Below, one piece after another: positions 52,798 through 61,449 of a stretch of 64,000 nucleotides of DNA. Source of the DNA: Anaerostipes hadrus ATCC 29173 = JCM 17467 (lineage in GTDB: Bacteria > Bacillota > Clostridia > Lachnospirales > Lachnospiraceae); the NCBI RefSeq assembly GCF_030296915.1, contig NZ_AP028031.1, forward strand, positions 2,115,001 through 2,179,000. The letters run 5' to 3'. Position numbers and translations under genes: made by a program. The notes under the pieces were generated by a model, which saw only the letters and a list, made by a program, of their open reading frames with translations, did no database searches and was not told the DNA's origin. Position 1 is the first letter of the stretch, and the number at the start of each line of letters is the position of its first letter.

Positions 52798-53685
52798 TTA
52801 TTTTTCCACTTTATACAATGCGATTTCATCAATTTCTCTGTTTGCAGATAAGATATAATCTTCACCATCATTCGTATAATGAAGTACATTTACTGGTCCG
52901 ACATCACTATCTAAAAGGTCTGCTGTAAATGTTAATTTTTCAGGATCTGTACATCGGAAGAATAACAGATTTCTCTCCCCTTTTCTGTGTCCAATTAAAA
53001 CACCCTGAGTTCCTGCGATCTCTCCACCCCAGATTCCATGAACGAATTCAGCATCTTTTTCATATCTAATTCACCATCATTGTCAAAGTCTGCAAATGCC
53101 ATATCACTGCTTGCTTCATCTAAGATCTGTTTGATTTCCCATGTTCCTTCTTCTGATTCTGGTGGTATACATTCAAAAACACCTTCATTTGCTGCAACAT
53201 AAGATCTTAAAACTCCATCAACTTCTGCTTTGCAGTATCCATGGTTCTTTAACAAACCTTCTTTTAATACTTCAAACTTTAATGGATGTTCTTCATCAAT
53301 ACTACTTAAATCTTCTGGAAGAACGCATACCTGAATCTTTCCTGAGGCTTCTCCAGTCTTCTTTGTATTCATGTCCTGATTTTAAAGTACATGCAATCAC
53401 ATAGTTTACTCCATTTCTTGAAATAATATCAAAACGATGCACAAATGGAAGCTCTGCTAGTGTTCTTACCTTCCATTCTCCGTCTTCCGGGTAAGCTAAG
53501 ATGATCTTTGCTTCTTTAGAATCATTTGGAGAGTAGAATTTATGTGTCGCTAAAAACTGTCCGTCGGAACCAGGGACCTGAACCATTGACATGGTTCCTC
53601 CCGGTCCTTCCCAGATTACTTCTTCCTGATTTCCTTCAAGATCATATAAACGGCACTGGTTTACTTTTTCTGCTGCTACGAGCAT
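52798..53685 (-). pseudogene. FG-GAP/VCBS-like repeat protein with two frameshifts
   Basis: Three overlapping frames read one protein of about 295 residues. It runs [18 protein letters not shown]...SGHEYKEDW, then (frameshift near 53360) [12 protein letters not shown]...FADFDNDGELDM, then (frameshift near 53065, in an A5 run) KDAEFVHGIWGG...NREIDEIALYKVEK. The DFDNDGELDM and YVAANEGVF segments resemble calcium-loop beta-propeller repeats. No signal peptide is seen, so it may be cytosolic. It is the last gene of the row starting at 58386. The frameshifts may be decay or sequence errors. Confidence 0.7.
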
Positions 53686-53699
53686 ATGTTTCTTTCCTT

Positions 53700-54230
53700 C
53701 TAATGCACAAGTCCGCCCATCTTAAATGATTCGATCAAAAGTTCTAATGTCTTTGGATCGCACTGACGGTATTTGAAATAATATAGCAGCATTTCTGTAT
53801 ATTCTACTAATTTTTCCGCATAAGCCTCCTGTACAAAATGTTTCGTTCCACACATCAGACATTCATTGATAAGCAGATATGCAGCAAAACGTTCATTGAT
53901 AAAAATATCTCTCTCTTCTTCGGAATAATCCCGAAACTGAATTGGTTTTCTCCGAACGATCCAGGAAATCGTGTATGCAAACAGCTTTTCTGTGCGGATC
54001 CTCTCAATACTATGAAATTCCTTTAACCGCATCACATCCATAAAATAATCAAGGATCACCTGCATTAAAATTCTTTCATTGCAGTAAGATGTCTCAGAAA
54101 ATCCTGCCATTTCAATAAATTCCATCGCTGTCTTCTGCAGTTCCTCAAACCGTTCACGGAATTTATCGACACCGACCTCATCAATCAGCTCTCTGTAATT
54201 TTCCATCTCAAATAAATTGTGTTCTATCAT
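53700..54230 (-). CDS. Hypothetical helical protein
   Basis: A 176-residue protein, mostly predicted alpha-helical and acidic ([23 protein letters not shown]), with aromatic residues in the second half ([13 protein letters not shown]) and a few Cys. No family recognised. Its ATG overlaps the stop of the 83-residue gene by four bases (ATGA), so it is coupled to the alarmone-synthetase-like gene two positions upstream. Confidence 0.6.
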   Translation of the reverse strand: MIEHNLFEMENYRELIDEVGVDKFRERFEELQKTAMEFIEMAGFSETSYCNERILMQVILDYFMDVMRLKEFHSIERIRTEKLFAYTISWIVRRKPIQFRDYSEEERDIFINERFAAYLLINECLMCGTKHFVQEAYAEKLVEYTEMLLYYFKYRQCDPKTLELLIESFKMGGLVH

Positions 54231-54478
54231 TCTTGCCCCTTTATCATCTTTAACAATTGTAATTCATCCAGTTGCTGTTTATGATTCACGATCAGATTAC
54301 TTACATCCGATTCTAAATGATATCTTGCCTTCGAAAAATATTCTGCCTGTGCAGCTCCACTAAATCCTGCGGAAGAATTCGGCAGTTTATCAATCTTATG
54401 TTCTCCAGCAATGATCTCCTCTACTAATCGTTCGATCCGTTGTCTTTCTTCTGCGAATCCGTCGTCATATCTCTCCAT
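54227..54478 (-). CDS. Small hypothetical protein between synthetase-like gene and helical protein gene
   Basis: An 83-residue, highly charged, probably helical protein (GFAEERQRIERLVEEII...HKQQLDELQLLKMIKG). It starts five bases after the stop of the RelA/SpoT-domain gene and overlaps the next start. No known family. Its size and position fit a regulator or antidote of the synthetase-like protein, but that is only a guess. Confidence 0.6.
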   Translation of the reverse strand: MERYDDGFAEERQRIERLVEEIIAGEHKIDKLPNSSAGFSGAAQAEYFSKARYHLESDVSNLIVNHKQQLDELQLLKMIKGQE

Positions 54479-54483
54479 CTGGT

Positions 54484-55359
54484 TTATCCCTTTCTTAAGA
54501 TCATCCGATTCATATAACTTTGAGCATCGATCACTCCGTCATTGGCTCTTGGAATCTGTTCTTGTTCTCTCTTATGCGGTTCTTTCGACATTCTCTGCAA
54601 GTCACTGTAGCTGTCTTGTGCAAAATATTTCTCAATGTCAAGCCAGCCTGCTTCTCCAAACTGAAAACATGTCGAAATGATCTCATCCACAGAATTCAAC
54701 AATTCTGCCACAACACTTGTATACCGCTTTAGAAAATGATTATTCTCACGATATGGGTACTTTACATAATGGTCAAATTCTGCGTATACTTCTTCAGCGA
54801 TCGTTCGTACCTGTACTTCAAAATAATAATTCCCATATTTAAAAATATAATGCTGTGAACGATATCCCTTATCTGTATATTCTTTATGAATCGTATAATT
54901 AAAAATGTCACGATCCCCATAACGGATATAAGCCCTTGGCATCTCCGCCATATGCATATCATATCTGGAATCTTCATCAACTTTCAGCAAAAAATCATGT
55001 ACCGTACGCCATTCTTCTTTTGATAAGATCAAAATTCGGATACCCATAAGATCACGCACGATCCTCAGATAATTCCGTTCATTAATATTTTTATATTTCT
55101 GACGTTTTTCAACTCCAACTTTCCGTATGATCTTCTCAATCAAATGCTCTGGATCCTTACATCGGTTATGAATTGAATGTACATGAAAATCTATTACTTT
55201 TGATATCTCATCCTGTAAACGATCTGCAATCTTTTTCATCTCTGGTAAACGTCTCGTATAATCCTCATAAATCTTCTCAAGCGTATCCCAGGAAAGTCCA
55301 GAATCCTCAAATGCTTCCTGTACTTTGTATGTGTTAAAAAATTTCTCCTGATCCAGCAT
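54484..55359 (-). CDS. RelA/SpoT-domain nucleotide pyrophosphokinase (single-domain alarmone synthetase-like)
   Basis: A 291-residue protein with one RelA_SpoT synthetase domain (about residues 50-205) and no hydrolase (HD) domain. Motifs: NRCKDPEHLIEKIIRK (G-loop-like basic segment, Arg66/Lys68), VRDLMGIRILIL (metal Asp103), TDKGYRSQHYIF, and EVQVRTIAEEVYAEFDHYVKY with Glu181. The motifs suggest transfer of pyrophosphate from ATP to a nucleotide or perhaps tRNA, as small alarmone synthetases and toxSAS proteins do. The C-terminal 85 residues are specific to this protein. It sits in a gene row of other nucleotide-handling enzymes. Confidence 0.8.
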   Translation of the reverse strand: MLDQEKFFNTYKVQEAFEDSGLSWDTLEKIYEDYTRRLPEMKKIADRLQDEISKVIDFHVHSIHNRCKDPEHLIEKIIRKVGVEKRQKYKNINERNYLRIVRDLMGIRILILSKEEWRTVHDFLLKVDEDSRYDMHMAEMPRAYIRYGDRDIFNYTIHKEYTDKGYRSQHYIFKYGNYYFEVQVRTIAEEVYAEFDHYVKYPYRENNHFLKRYTSVVAELLNSVDEIISTCFQFGEAGWLDIEKYFAQDSYSDLQRMSKEPHKREQEQIPRANDGVIDAQSYMNRMILRKG

Positions 55360-55387
55360 GAGGAATCACCTCTTTTCACTTTTATAT

Positions 55388-56626
55388 TTATTTCTCTACA
55401 ATCTTATATTTCTCTAATAATTTGACACGTTCCATCCCAATCTGTGCACTGCTTTTTTCTCCTGTATTGATCGCATCTGTGTTACGATGAGTTAAGTATT
55501 TAAATATCCTGTGTAAATACGCCACTGGCAGTAAAAACGGATAGTTCCTTGAATATGGATAGTTCGTCTTGATATATTCCTTCTCTGGAAATAAAGAAGC
55601 CAGGATCCCGGAAGCTGCATTGACTGATTCATTCTCTGCTGCATTCAACGTAATATTTGCACTATGTACACGATTCATATCATTTTGTCCAAAAATACCA
55701 CCATCTAACATATCATCCAATAATGCTGTGCAGTCAATTTCTACATCAGACGGTTTTGAAAGTCCTAGCTCCTCCCAAGTAAATCCAAGATAGCAGACTC
55801 CAATATCCAATACATTCATAGCAAAAGAATCCATATGATATTCTTTCATGATATTCCTGATCTCATGAAAGTCTAACTGATCGTGGTATTTCTTCGCAAA
55901 GTATAATAGATCACATGCCTGTCTGACTCCAAATCCACTATGAAGAAAATGTTTCAGACTGTGGCATACAAGATATAAAAAATGCTGTTTTGGATTCAGC
56001 GTCAATACTTTACTCCCTTGAATATCTGTTTCCATACAAGTATCAAACGCATCTTCAAATAATTGATTAAAATGCCCATACGCTCCGGATTCCTGAGGAA
56101 ACAGATCCATATGCAGTTCAAAATATAATCCATTCCTTGGATTCTGATATGGAACTTCCTGATAAACTTTATCCTTGATCAGTTCTTCTCTCATAAATCC
56201 CTCTGCCTGCAAAAATTCATCCATCTTCCCAAACTGATCTCTTGGGATATAAAGATCTTCATCATTGGATGTTCGAAGATCTGGATTCGGATATAGATCT
56301 CTGCAAACAATTCCTTTCACGATTAATGGGGTCAATCCATTCTGGCGCATTTTATCAAACAACATCAAAAACAGAATACTTTTTCTTGCCTGATTTCCTG
56401 CCTGATCGATCGTATCTCCCTTCCAGAACTGCTGAAACCCTGGATCACTATTTTGAAATGATTCATTTGAAAAAATCTGCTGATAGATCATCGGTGCCAG
56501 TTGCTGTTTCTGACTAATATCATAGATTTTCTCCCAGTCTTGTGTAGAAAGTCCCTCTATCATATCACAGGAAGTCTGCGTCATAGCACTTCTTAATATA
56601 TCTATAAATACATTGGTTAAGTTCAT
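55388..56626 (-). CDS. Uncharacterised nucleotidyltransferase (NTP_transf_5 family)
   Basis: A 412-residue protein of the polymerase-beta-like nucleotidyltransferase superfamily. The core is about residues 90-150: TPLIVKGIVCRDLYPNPDLR followed by SNDEDLYIP with the metal-binding Asp-Glu-Asp (about 122-124). The family is often encoded with HPr-kinase-like proteins in peptide natural-product clusters (for example some lasso peptide clusters), and that neighbour is present here. The start at 56626 follows AAAGGAG by nine bases; a GTG two codons earlier is also possible. Confidence 0.8.
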   Translation of the reverse strand: MNLTNVFIDILRSAMTQTSCDMIEGLSTQDWEKIYDISQKQQLAPMIYQQIFSNESFQNSDPGFQQFWKGDTIDQAGNQARKSILFLMLFDKMRQNGLTPLIVKGIVCRDLYPNPDLRTSNDEDLYIPRDQFGKMDEFLQAEGFMREELIKDKVYQEVPYQNPRNGLYFELHMDLFPQESGAYGHFNQLFEDAFDTCMETDIQGSKVLTLNPKQHFLYLVCHSLKHFLHSGFGVRQACDLLYFAKKYHDQLDFHEIRNIMKEYHMDSFAMNVLDIGVCYLGFTWEELGLSKPSDVEIDCTALLDDMLDGGIFGQNDMNRVHSANITLNAAENESVNAASGILASLFPEKEYIKTNYPYSRNYPFLLPVAYLHRIFKYLTHRNTDAINTGEKSSAQIGMERVKLLEKYKIVEK

Positions 56627-56640
56627 CTTCACATGCTCCT

Positions 56641-57495
56641 TTATTCTAAAATATCCAAAAGCAGATTCTCTAAAGTATCTACTGCCGCTTCTTCCATGTT
56701 ACATCCATACTCAAACACCGGGATCTGAGCCGCGAAATCTTCTGTAAGATTCCATATTTTCTCCACGAACTGCGGATTCCATCCATTCACTGTGATCTGA
56801 CTGATCATTGCCTTGATCGCATCAAAATAACGAAGTCTCCTTCCATCATTCTCCTCTGCTTGTCCAAGAAAAATGACTGCTTTCACAGGATAAGCTTCAT
56901 TATAACAGATCTCTGAAGAACCACAGATCGGCCATCCAAGAGACATCCATCTGCCATTCTCTTTTTTTAATAAAGTTCTATCACCATTGATAACTCTTGC
57001 CTTCCGATACTTCGTCCACAATCCTGCCTGCGTTGACTTACCAATTCCACTTGGTCCGCTAAATAAGATCACTCCTGATTTCACTTTGAGTACAGAACAA
57101 TGCAATACCATCGCATCCTTTGCCAACATTCTTTTTTCCATCGCAAAAAGAGATACAAAGACTGTATCAACATTTATCATATGCACAAATTCCCGTTTTA
57201 AGTACAATTTTACCTGATCTTGTGAAATTTCTTCATATTGTCCGTAGGATTCTTCCATTCCCATAAAATTCATCCGGCGGTATTCCAAATTGTCTTTCTT
57301 ATATACTTTCAGATCAATTCTTTGTGATACACATTCCCCATCCAACTCTGGTAATTTATCCACAACCTCAAGGAAATATTCCACTTGTACTTCTTCATCG
57401 GTATCAATCACAAATTTTTTAAAATTCTCTGGAATTTCTAACGATTCTTCCATATGAATTCCAAAAATAAAATCTGCAATCTGATATTTCTTCAT
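56641..57495 (-). CDS. HPr-kinase-like P-loop protein
   Basis: A 284-residue protein. The N-terminal 125 residues are unassigned beta-rich sequence. The C-terminal half has the HprK-type P-loop LFSGPSGIGKSTQAGLW (146-160) followed by VINGDRTLL and WPICGSS. Relatives occur in lasso-peptide and PqqD-linked clusters, where they phosphorylate small molecules or peptides. No PqqD, asparagine-synthetase-like cyclase or precursor peptide gene is visible nearby, so the target is unknown. It lies directly upstream of the nucleotidyltransferase gene. Confidence 0.8.
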   Translation of the reverse strand: MKKYQIADFIFGIHMEESLEIPENFKKFVIDTDEEVQVEYFLEVVDKLPELDGECVSQRIDLKVYKKDNLEYRRMNFMGMEESYGQYEEISQDQVKLYLKREFVHMINVDTVFVSLFAMEKRMLAKDAMVLHCSVLKVKSGVILFSGPSGIGKSTQAGLWTKYRKARVINGDRTLLKKENGRWMSLGWPICGSSEICYNEAYPVKAVIFLGQAEENDGRRLRYFDAIKAMISQITVNGWNPQFVEKIWNLTEDFAAQIPVFEYGCNMEEAAVDTLENLLLDILE

Positions 57496-57513
57496 ACTCT
57501 CACCCTCTTCGTT

Positions 57514-58386
57514 CTAACGTTTTTCAAGTCGGATCACTACAATCTCTGGAATATTGTGAAATCTTGGTAGTTTTTCCTTATCACTTCCAAGTCCTCTTGT
57601 AATAATCATATGATTCACTGTCTTAAAATGATGGATTCCATCCGTATATTCAGGAAACCATCCCTGATCTCCTCCGTAAAGACCTCCTTTACCTGGAATT
57701 CTTACCTGTCCACCATGTACATGCCCACTGACTACCAGATCGATCTTCCATGTATCTGCTGCCTGCCCAAAAACAAAACTATCTGGTCTGTGAGACAACA
57801 TGATCTTAAATGCATCTGTGTTCTCATAATCCATCAAAAAATCTCTTACTTTGGACGGAATACTTTTCTTAACCATATTTCCAGCCCCATCTACTGCAAA
57901 TGCATACTCATAAAGGCCTCCGATCCGGATCTTGTTGCTTCTTACCTTTATATCCTCATATTCTTTCTCTACAACCTTCGCACCTGCTTTCTGTAACTTC
58001 TGATATAGATTCTTATCCCTGCGCTGTCTATACGCAATCTCATGATTCCCCAATGCGTAATATACTGGTGCTGTTTTTTTCAATGCACTTATAAGTTCTA
58101 CTGCTGTCTGTGCATTCTTCCCATCTTCATTCAACATATCTCCATCCATCAAGATAAGATCTGGATCTTGTTTTTGAATTTTATCCACTAAGCGCTTATT
58201 CTTGCTTCCAAACTGACTATTATGAAGATCCGATATTAATACGATCTTGGTCGTTTCCTTGATCTTATCAGACTTAATCTTGTAATCCGTAACAGTCAGA
58301 CATTTATAAGATATGATAATTTCTACCGCTATCAATATAGCAAAAATGGCAAATATCATTGCTACGATCCTTACTGATTTCTTCAA
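57514..58386 (-). CDS. Membrane-anchored metallophosphoesterase (YkuE/YaeI type)
   Basis: A 290-residue calcineurin-like phosphoesterase with one N-terminal transmembrane helix (about 8-26) and the catalytic domain probably outside. Metal motifs: LISDLHNSQFG, MDGDMLNEDG, ALGNHEIAYR, MLSHRPDSF and VSGHVHGGQVRIP, all intact. Homologues act on cell-envelope phosphodiesters or UDP-lipids. Start is TTG after GGTGAG. It is 18 bases upstream of the HPr-kinase-like gene and is the first gene of the minus-strand row. Confidence 0.85.
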   Translation of the reverse strand: MKKSVRIVAMIFAIFAILIAVEIIISYKCLTVTDYKIKSDKIKETTKIVLISDLHNSQFGSKNKRLVDKIQKQDPDLILMDGDMLNEDGKNAQTAVELISALKKTAPVYYALGNHEIAYRQRRDKNLYQKLQKAGAKVVEKEYEDIKVRSNKIRIGGLYEYAFAVDGAGNMVKKSIPSKVRDFLMDYENTDAFKIMLSHRPDSFVFGQAADTWKIDLVVSGHVHGGQVRIPGKGGLYGGDQGWFPEYTDGIHHFKTVNHMIITRGLGSDKEKLPRFHNIPEIVVIRLEKR

Positions 58387-58630
58387 TCTTCTCTCACCAC
58401 TTTCAAAAAATGTGCTATTTATATTATAACATTGTCCAGTCTCTGCTCACAAGTCTATAGATAAATTTCTCACACAAATCCACTGCCTTTCTGTTGTTCA
58501 AAAAACTTTCTTAAGTTTTTATGATGAAATATAGTATCCATTGAATTTATATAAAAAGGTGTTAAAATATGTGTTTAGTGAGATTATTTGATTTTCATGT
58601 CATTATTTTAGTTTAAAGAAGGGGTTATAT

Positions 58631-59428
58631 ATGTCACAATCACAATATTATGTTACACATTATTTTAATGCACAAAATGCCGGCAGCTTCATGGCTGTTT
58701 CTTTGATCGGCCTGATTGTTGTCCTTGCCATCGTTTTACTTACCGCAAAGCTTCAAAAACATTATAAGATCAATATTGAAAATCCAACAGAAGCTGAACT
58801 TGCACAAATTGAACAAACACATAAAACAAAAGTTATCAGCTGGATCGAAAGCTTTTATGAAATGGTATTTTCAAGCACCTCCGTACTGATCTTCCTTTCT
58901 CTTTATTATGTTCTCGACGAAAGGATCCCTCAGGCGACTTATTTCTGGAATAAATATCAAGATATTTTGTTGATGGTATTTTTAGTATGTTCTGTATTTT
59001 TAACATTCTGGTTCGACCGGATCTTTGTTCATCTGAAAACGATCTCATCCGAACAAAAAGCCTCCGTACGACTGATCTCTGCCTTTTATATCATTCTGAT
59101 CTTGTTGTACATAAAATTTATTTATAACGATTCAAATTATGATTCTTTGATCTTTTATTTTGTAATGCTAGCGATCGGTCGTTTTGTCTATTTTGATTCA
59201 ACGCTTGATTACATCAAGAAATCTTTGAAAAGTGTAGTGAAATACCTGCCTTTGCTGATTTTAATGGGCGCTTATTCTGGATTTATCTGTTGGTATGGAT
59301 TTTCCTCTGATTTCTTATTAAAGTCAAATGGCGTGATCGTTAGTACACTGTTGGCACATTTGTTTATGGATGTAGCGATATTTGTATTGGATAAGATACG
59401 CGTTGTGCAATTCATAGGGAAATTTTAA
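58631..59428 (+). CDS. Polytopic membrane protein, unknown
   Basis: A 265-residue protein with about six or seven hydrophobic helices (roughly 18-39, 76-95, 110-128, 147-165, 170-188, 206-223, 235-254) and a cytosolic loop (residues 40-75) rich in Glu and Lys. GAAGGGG lies 8 bases before the ATG. I recognise no family. It stands alone and its 3' end abuts palindromic element C. Confidence 0.7.
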   Translation: MSQSQYYVTHYFNAQNAGSFMAVSLIGLIVVLAIVLLTAKLQKHYKINIENPTEAELAQIEQTHKTKVISWIESFYEMVFSSTSVLIFLSLYYVLDERIPQATYFWNKYQDILLMVFLVCSVFLTFWFDRIFVHLKTISSEQKASVRLISAFYIILILLYIKFIYNDSNYDSLIFYFVMLAIGRFVYFDSTLDYIKKSLKSVVKYLPLLILMGAYSGFICWYGFSSDFLLKSNGVIVSTLLAHLFMDVAIFVLDKIRVVQFIGKF

Positions 59429-59435
59429 GTTGTAT

Positions 59436-59698
59436 GAGTTGAAGGTCGTCGAGTATTTAGAGAAAAAATGAAAGATAGCCTGTGAGCAACACGAATTCCA
59501 TTGACGGAGTTTTGACAGAACGCTTATCCGCTGGATCTCCTGCGATAACTCGCGTTGAAAGTTACTGAAACCAGTAGTCTTTGACGCTCAAACAATCGCC
59601 CGATCCAGCTGCGATTCTATCAAAACTCCTATGAAATTCGATCATTGCTCACAGGCTATCTTTCATTTTTTTTCTAAATACCTGAAGACTTTCAATCA
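59436..59698. repeat. Long imperfect palindrome C
   Basis: About 263 bp folding into one long hairpin. The outer arms of about 54 bases (59436-59489 and 59645-59698) are nearly complementary, including 20 perfect bases around GAAAGATAGCCTGTGAGCAA. The inner parts continue pairing (GGAGTTTTGA/TCAAAACTCC; GCTGGATC/GATCCAGC) to a small terminal hairpin near 59560-59580. It begins seven bases after the stop of the membrane protein gene. Confidence 0.75.
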
Positions 59699-59863
59699 TA
59701 AAATCAAGAAAATTCAAGCAACTGTATATTGAACAATGTTGGTTATGAATTATGATTTTAACTGATAGAAGTTCCAAGGCTGTCTATTAACGAATACAAA
59801 ATTATTAACCAATATCGTTTAACATACACACTATGTAGTGATTTGAATCACGTAAATTATTTG

Positions 59864-60016
59864 AATATTATAAAAAGAGATCATGTATCTGCAACCGTAC
59901 GGACACGTCTGCACTTAGCGAGTGGATAGTCGTTAGACCATTCAGGAGCTTAGTACAGTTACGTGGAAGTCCGAACGCGAGTGGGTTGCAGACACATGAT
60001 CTCTTTTTATAATATT
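59864..60016. repeat. Long imperfect palindrome D
   Basis: The arms (about 33 bases, one mismatch) run AATATTATAAAAAGAGATCA from 59864 and its complement to 60016. They enclose about 85 bases with partial symmetry (CGGAC/GTCCG). It ends 31 bases before the citrate synthase stop. The bases 60007-60040 recur inverted at 43676-43709. Between C and D (59699-59863) no gene is seen. Confidence 0.75.
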
Positions 60017-60047
60017 CCACCAATAATTTCCGTCATTCAATCACAAT

Positions 60048-61415
60048 TTATCTTTCATCAATTGGTGTATATTCTCTATGTGGTGCCACAGCTTTATAAG
60101 CCGGACGAATAATACGATTACCATTCATCAACTCTTCCATTCGATGTGCTGACCATCCTACGATACGTGCGATTGCAAATAATGGTGTATATAGCTGATG
60201 TGGTAATCCTAACATGCTGTAGATAAATCCACTGTAGAAGTCAATGTTTGCGCTGACTCCTTTGTAGATCTTTCTCTTCTCACCAATGACTTGTTTGGCA
60301 AGACGTTCTACCGTTGCATACAATTGATATTCTTCTTCTTTTCCTTTTTCTTCAGAAAGCTGTTTTACGAAGCGTGAAAGAATCTTGGAACGTGGATCTG
60401 ATAATGAATATACTGCATGTCCCATACCATAGATCAATCCTGCTTTGTCGAATGCTTCTTTATTCAGCAGTTTTAATAAATATTCACGAATTTCTTCTTC
60501 ATTGGACCAGTCTTTGACATTGGCTTTTAAATCATCGAACATCTGTACAACTTTAATGTTTGCTCCACCATGTTTTGGACCTTTCAATGAGCAAAGGGCT
60601 GCTGCGATCGCTGAATATGTATCTGTTCCTGAAGATGATACAACGTGTGTTGTGAACGTAGAGTTGTTACCTCCACCATGCTCTGCATGAAGCACTAACG
60701 CCATATCTAGTAATTTTGCTTCCAGTTTTGTATATTTGCTGTCTGGTCTTAACAGATGAAGGATATTCTCTGCTGTAGAAAGTTCTGGATCTGGAAGATG
60801 AATGAATAAACTTTCTCCTCTCTCATAATGATTGTATGCCTGATATGCATATACAGAAAGTACAGGGAATAATGCGATCAGCTGAATGCACTGACGCAGT
60901 ACATTTGGCAGTGAAATATCACTTGCATTGTCATCATATGAAAATAATGTTAAGACGCTTCGTGCTAATGTATTCATCATGTCACGGCTTGGTGCTTTCA
61001 TGATGATATCTCTTACAAAGTTTGTAGGAAGCTGTCTGTATTCTCCAAGCATTCCTTCAAACTGTTTTAACTGGTCCTTTTTAGGGAGTTCTCCAAACAA
61101 CAGTAAGTATGCTGTTTCTTCAAATCCAAAACGATCTTCTTCGATAAATCCCTTTACGATATCCTCGATATCAATTCCGCGGTAATATAATTTACCTTCA
61201 CACGGCACGATTTCACGGTCGATCATTGTATAAGCATTGATCATGGAAATGTCAGTTAATCCTGCAAGGACACCTTCACCATTACGTTTACGAAGACCTC
61301 TTTTTACATCATATTTTGCAAACAACTCTTCATCAATCTTCTTATTACATTTCTTAGCCAGTTCTCTGATCTCAGGGGTTACCTCTGAAAACTTATTCGG
61401 CATATCTTTAACCAT
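60048..61415 (-). CDS. Citrate synthase
   Basis: Condenses oxaloacetate and acetyl-CoA to citrate, the entry to glutamate synthesis in anaerobes with a partial citric acid cycle. 455 residues. Active-site landmarks: LHAEHGGGNNSTF, GPKHGGANIKVV, IYGMGHAVYSLSDPRSKIL and the C-terminal ANIDFYSGFIYSMLGLP. The sequence is of the Si-type family (citrate/2-methylcitrate synthase); the substrate split cannot be told. AAGGGAG precedes the ATG. The gap to the upstream ABC ATPase gene is only 34 bases without a terminator, so some mRNA may come from that operon. Confidence 0.93.
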   Translation of the reverse strand: MVKDMPNKFSEVTPEIRELAKKCNKKIDEELFAKYDVKRGLRKRNGEGVLAGLTDISMINAYTMIDREIVPCEGKLYYRGIDIEDIVKGFIEEDRFGFEETAYLLLFGELPKKDQLKQFEGMLGEYRQLPTNFVRDIIMKAPSRDMMNTLARSVLTLFSYDDNASDISLPNVLRQCIQLIALFPVLSVYAYQAYNHYERGESLFIHLPDPELSTAENILHLLRPDSKYTKLEAKLLDMALVLHAEHGGGNNSTFTTHVVSSSGTDTYSAIAAALCSLKGPKHGGANIKVVQMFDDLKANVKDWSNEEEIREYLLKLLNKEAFDKAGLIYGMGHAVYSLSDPRSKILSRFVKQLSEEKGKEEEYQLYATVERLAKQVIGEKRKIYKGVSANIDFYSGFIYSMLGLPHQLYTPLFAIARIVGWSAHRMEELMNGNRIIRPAYKAVAPHREYTPIDER

Positions 61416-61449
61416 CGTTTTTTCTCCCTTCTAGCAATTGCTATCATTT

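Noticed and set aside
54484-57495. Complete lasso-peptide biosynthetic cluster
   Set aside because: Only the kinase-like and nucleotidyltransferase genes match; no precursor peptide, PqqD-like recognition protein, protease or asparagine-synthetase-like cyclase is present.
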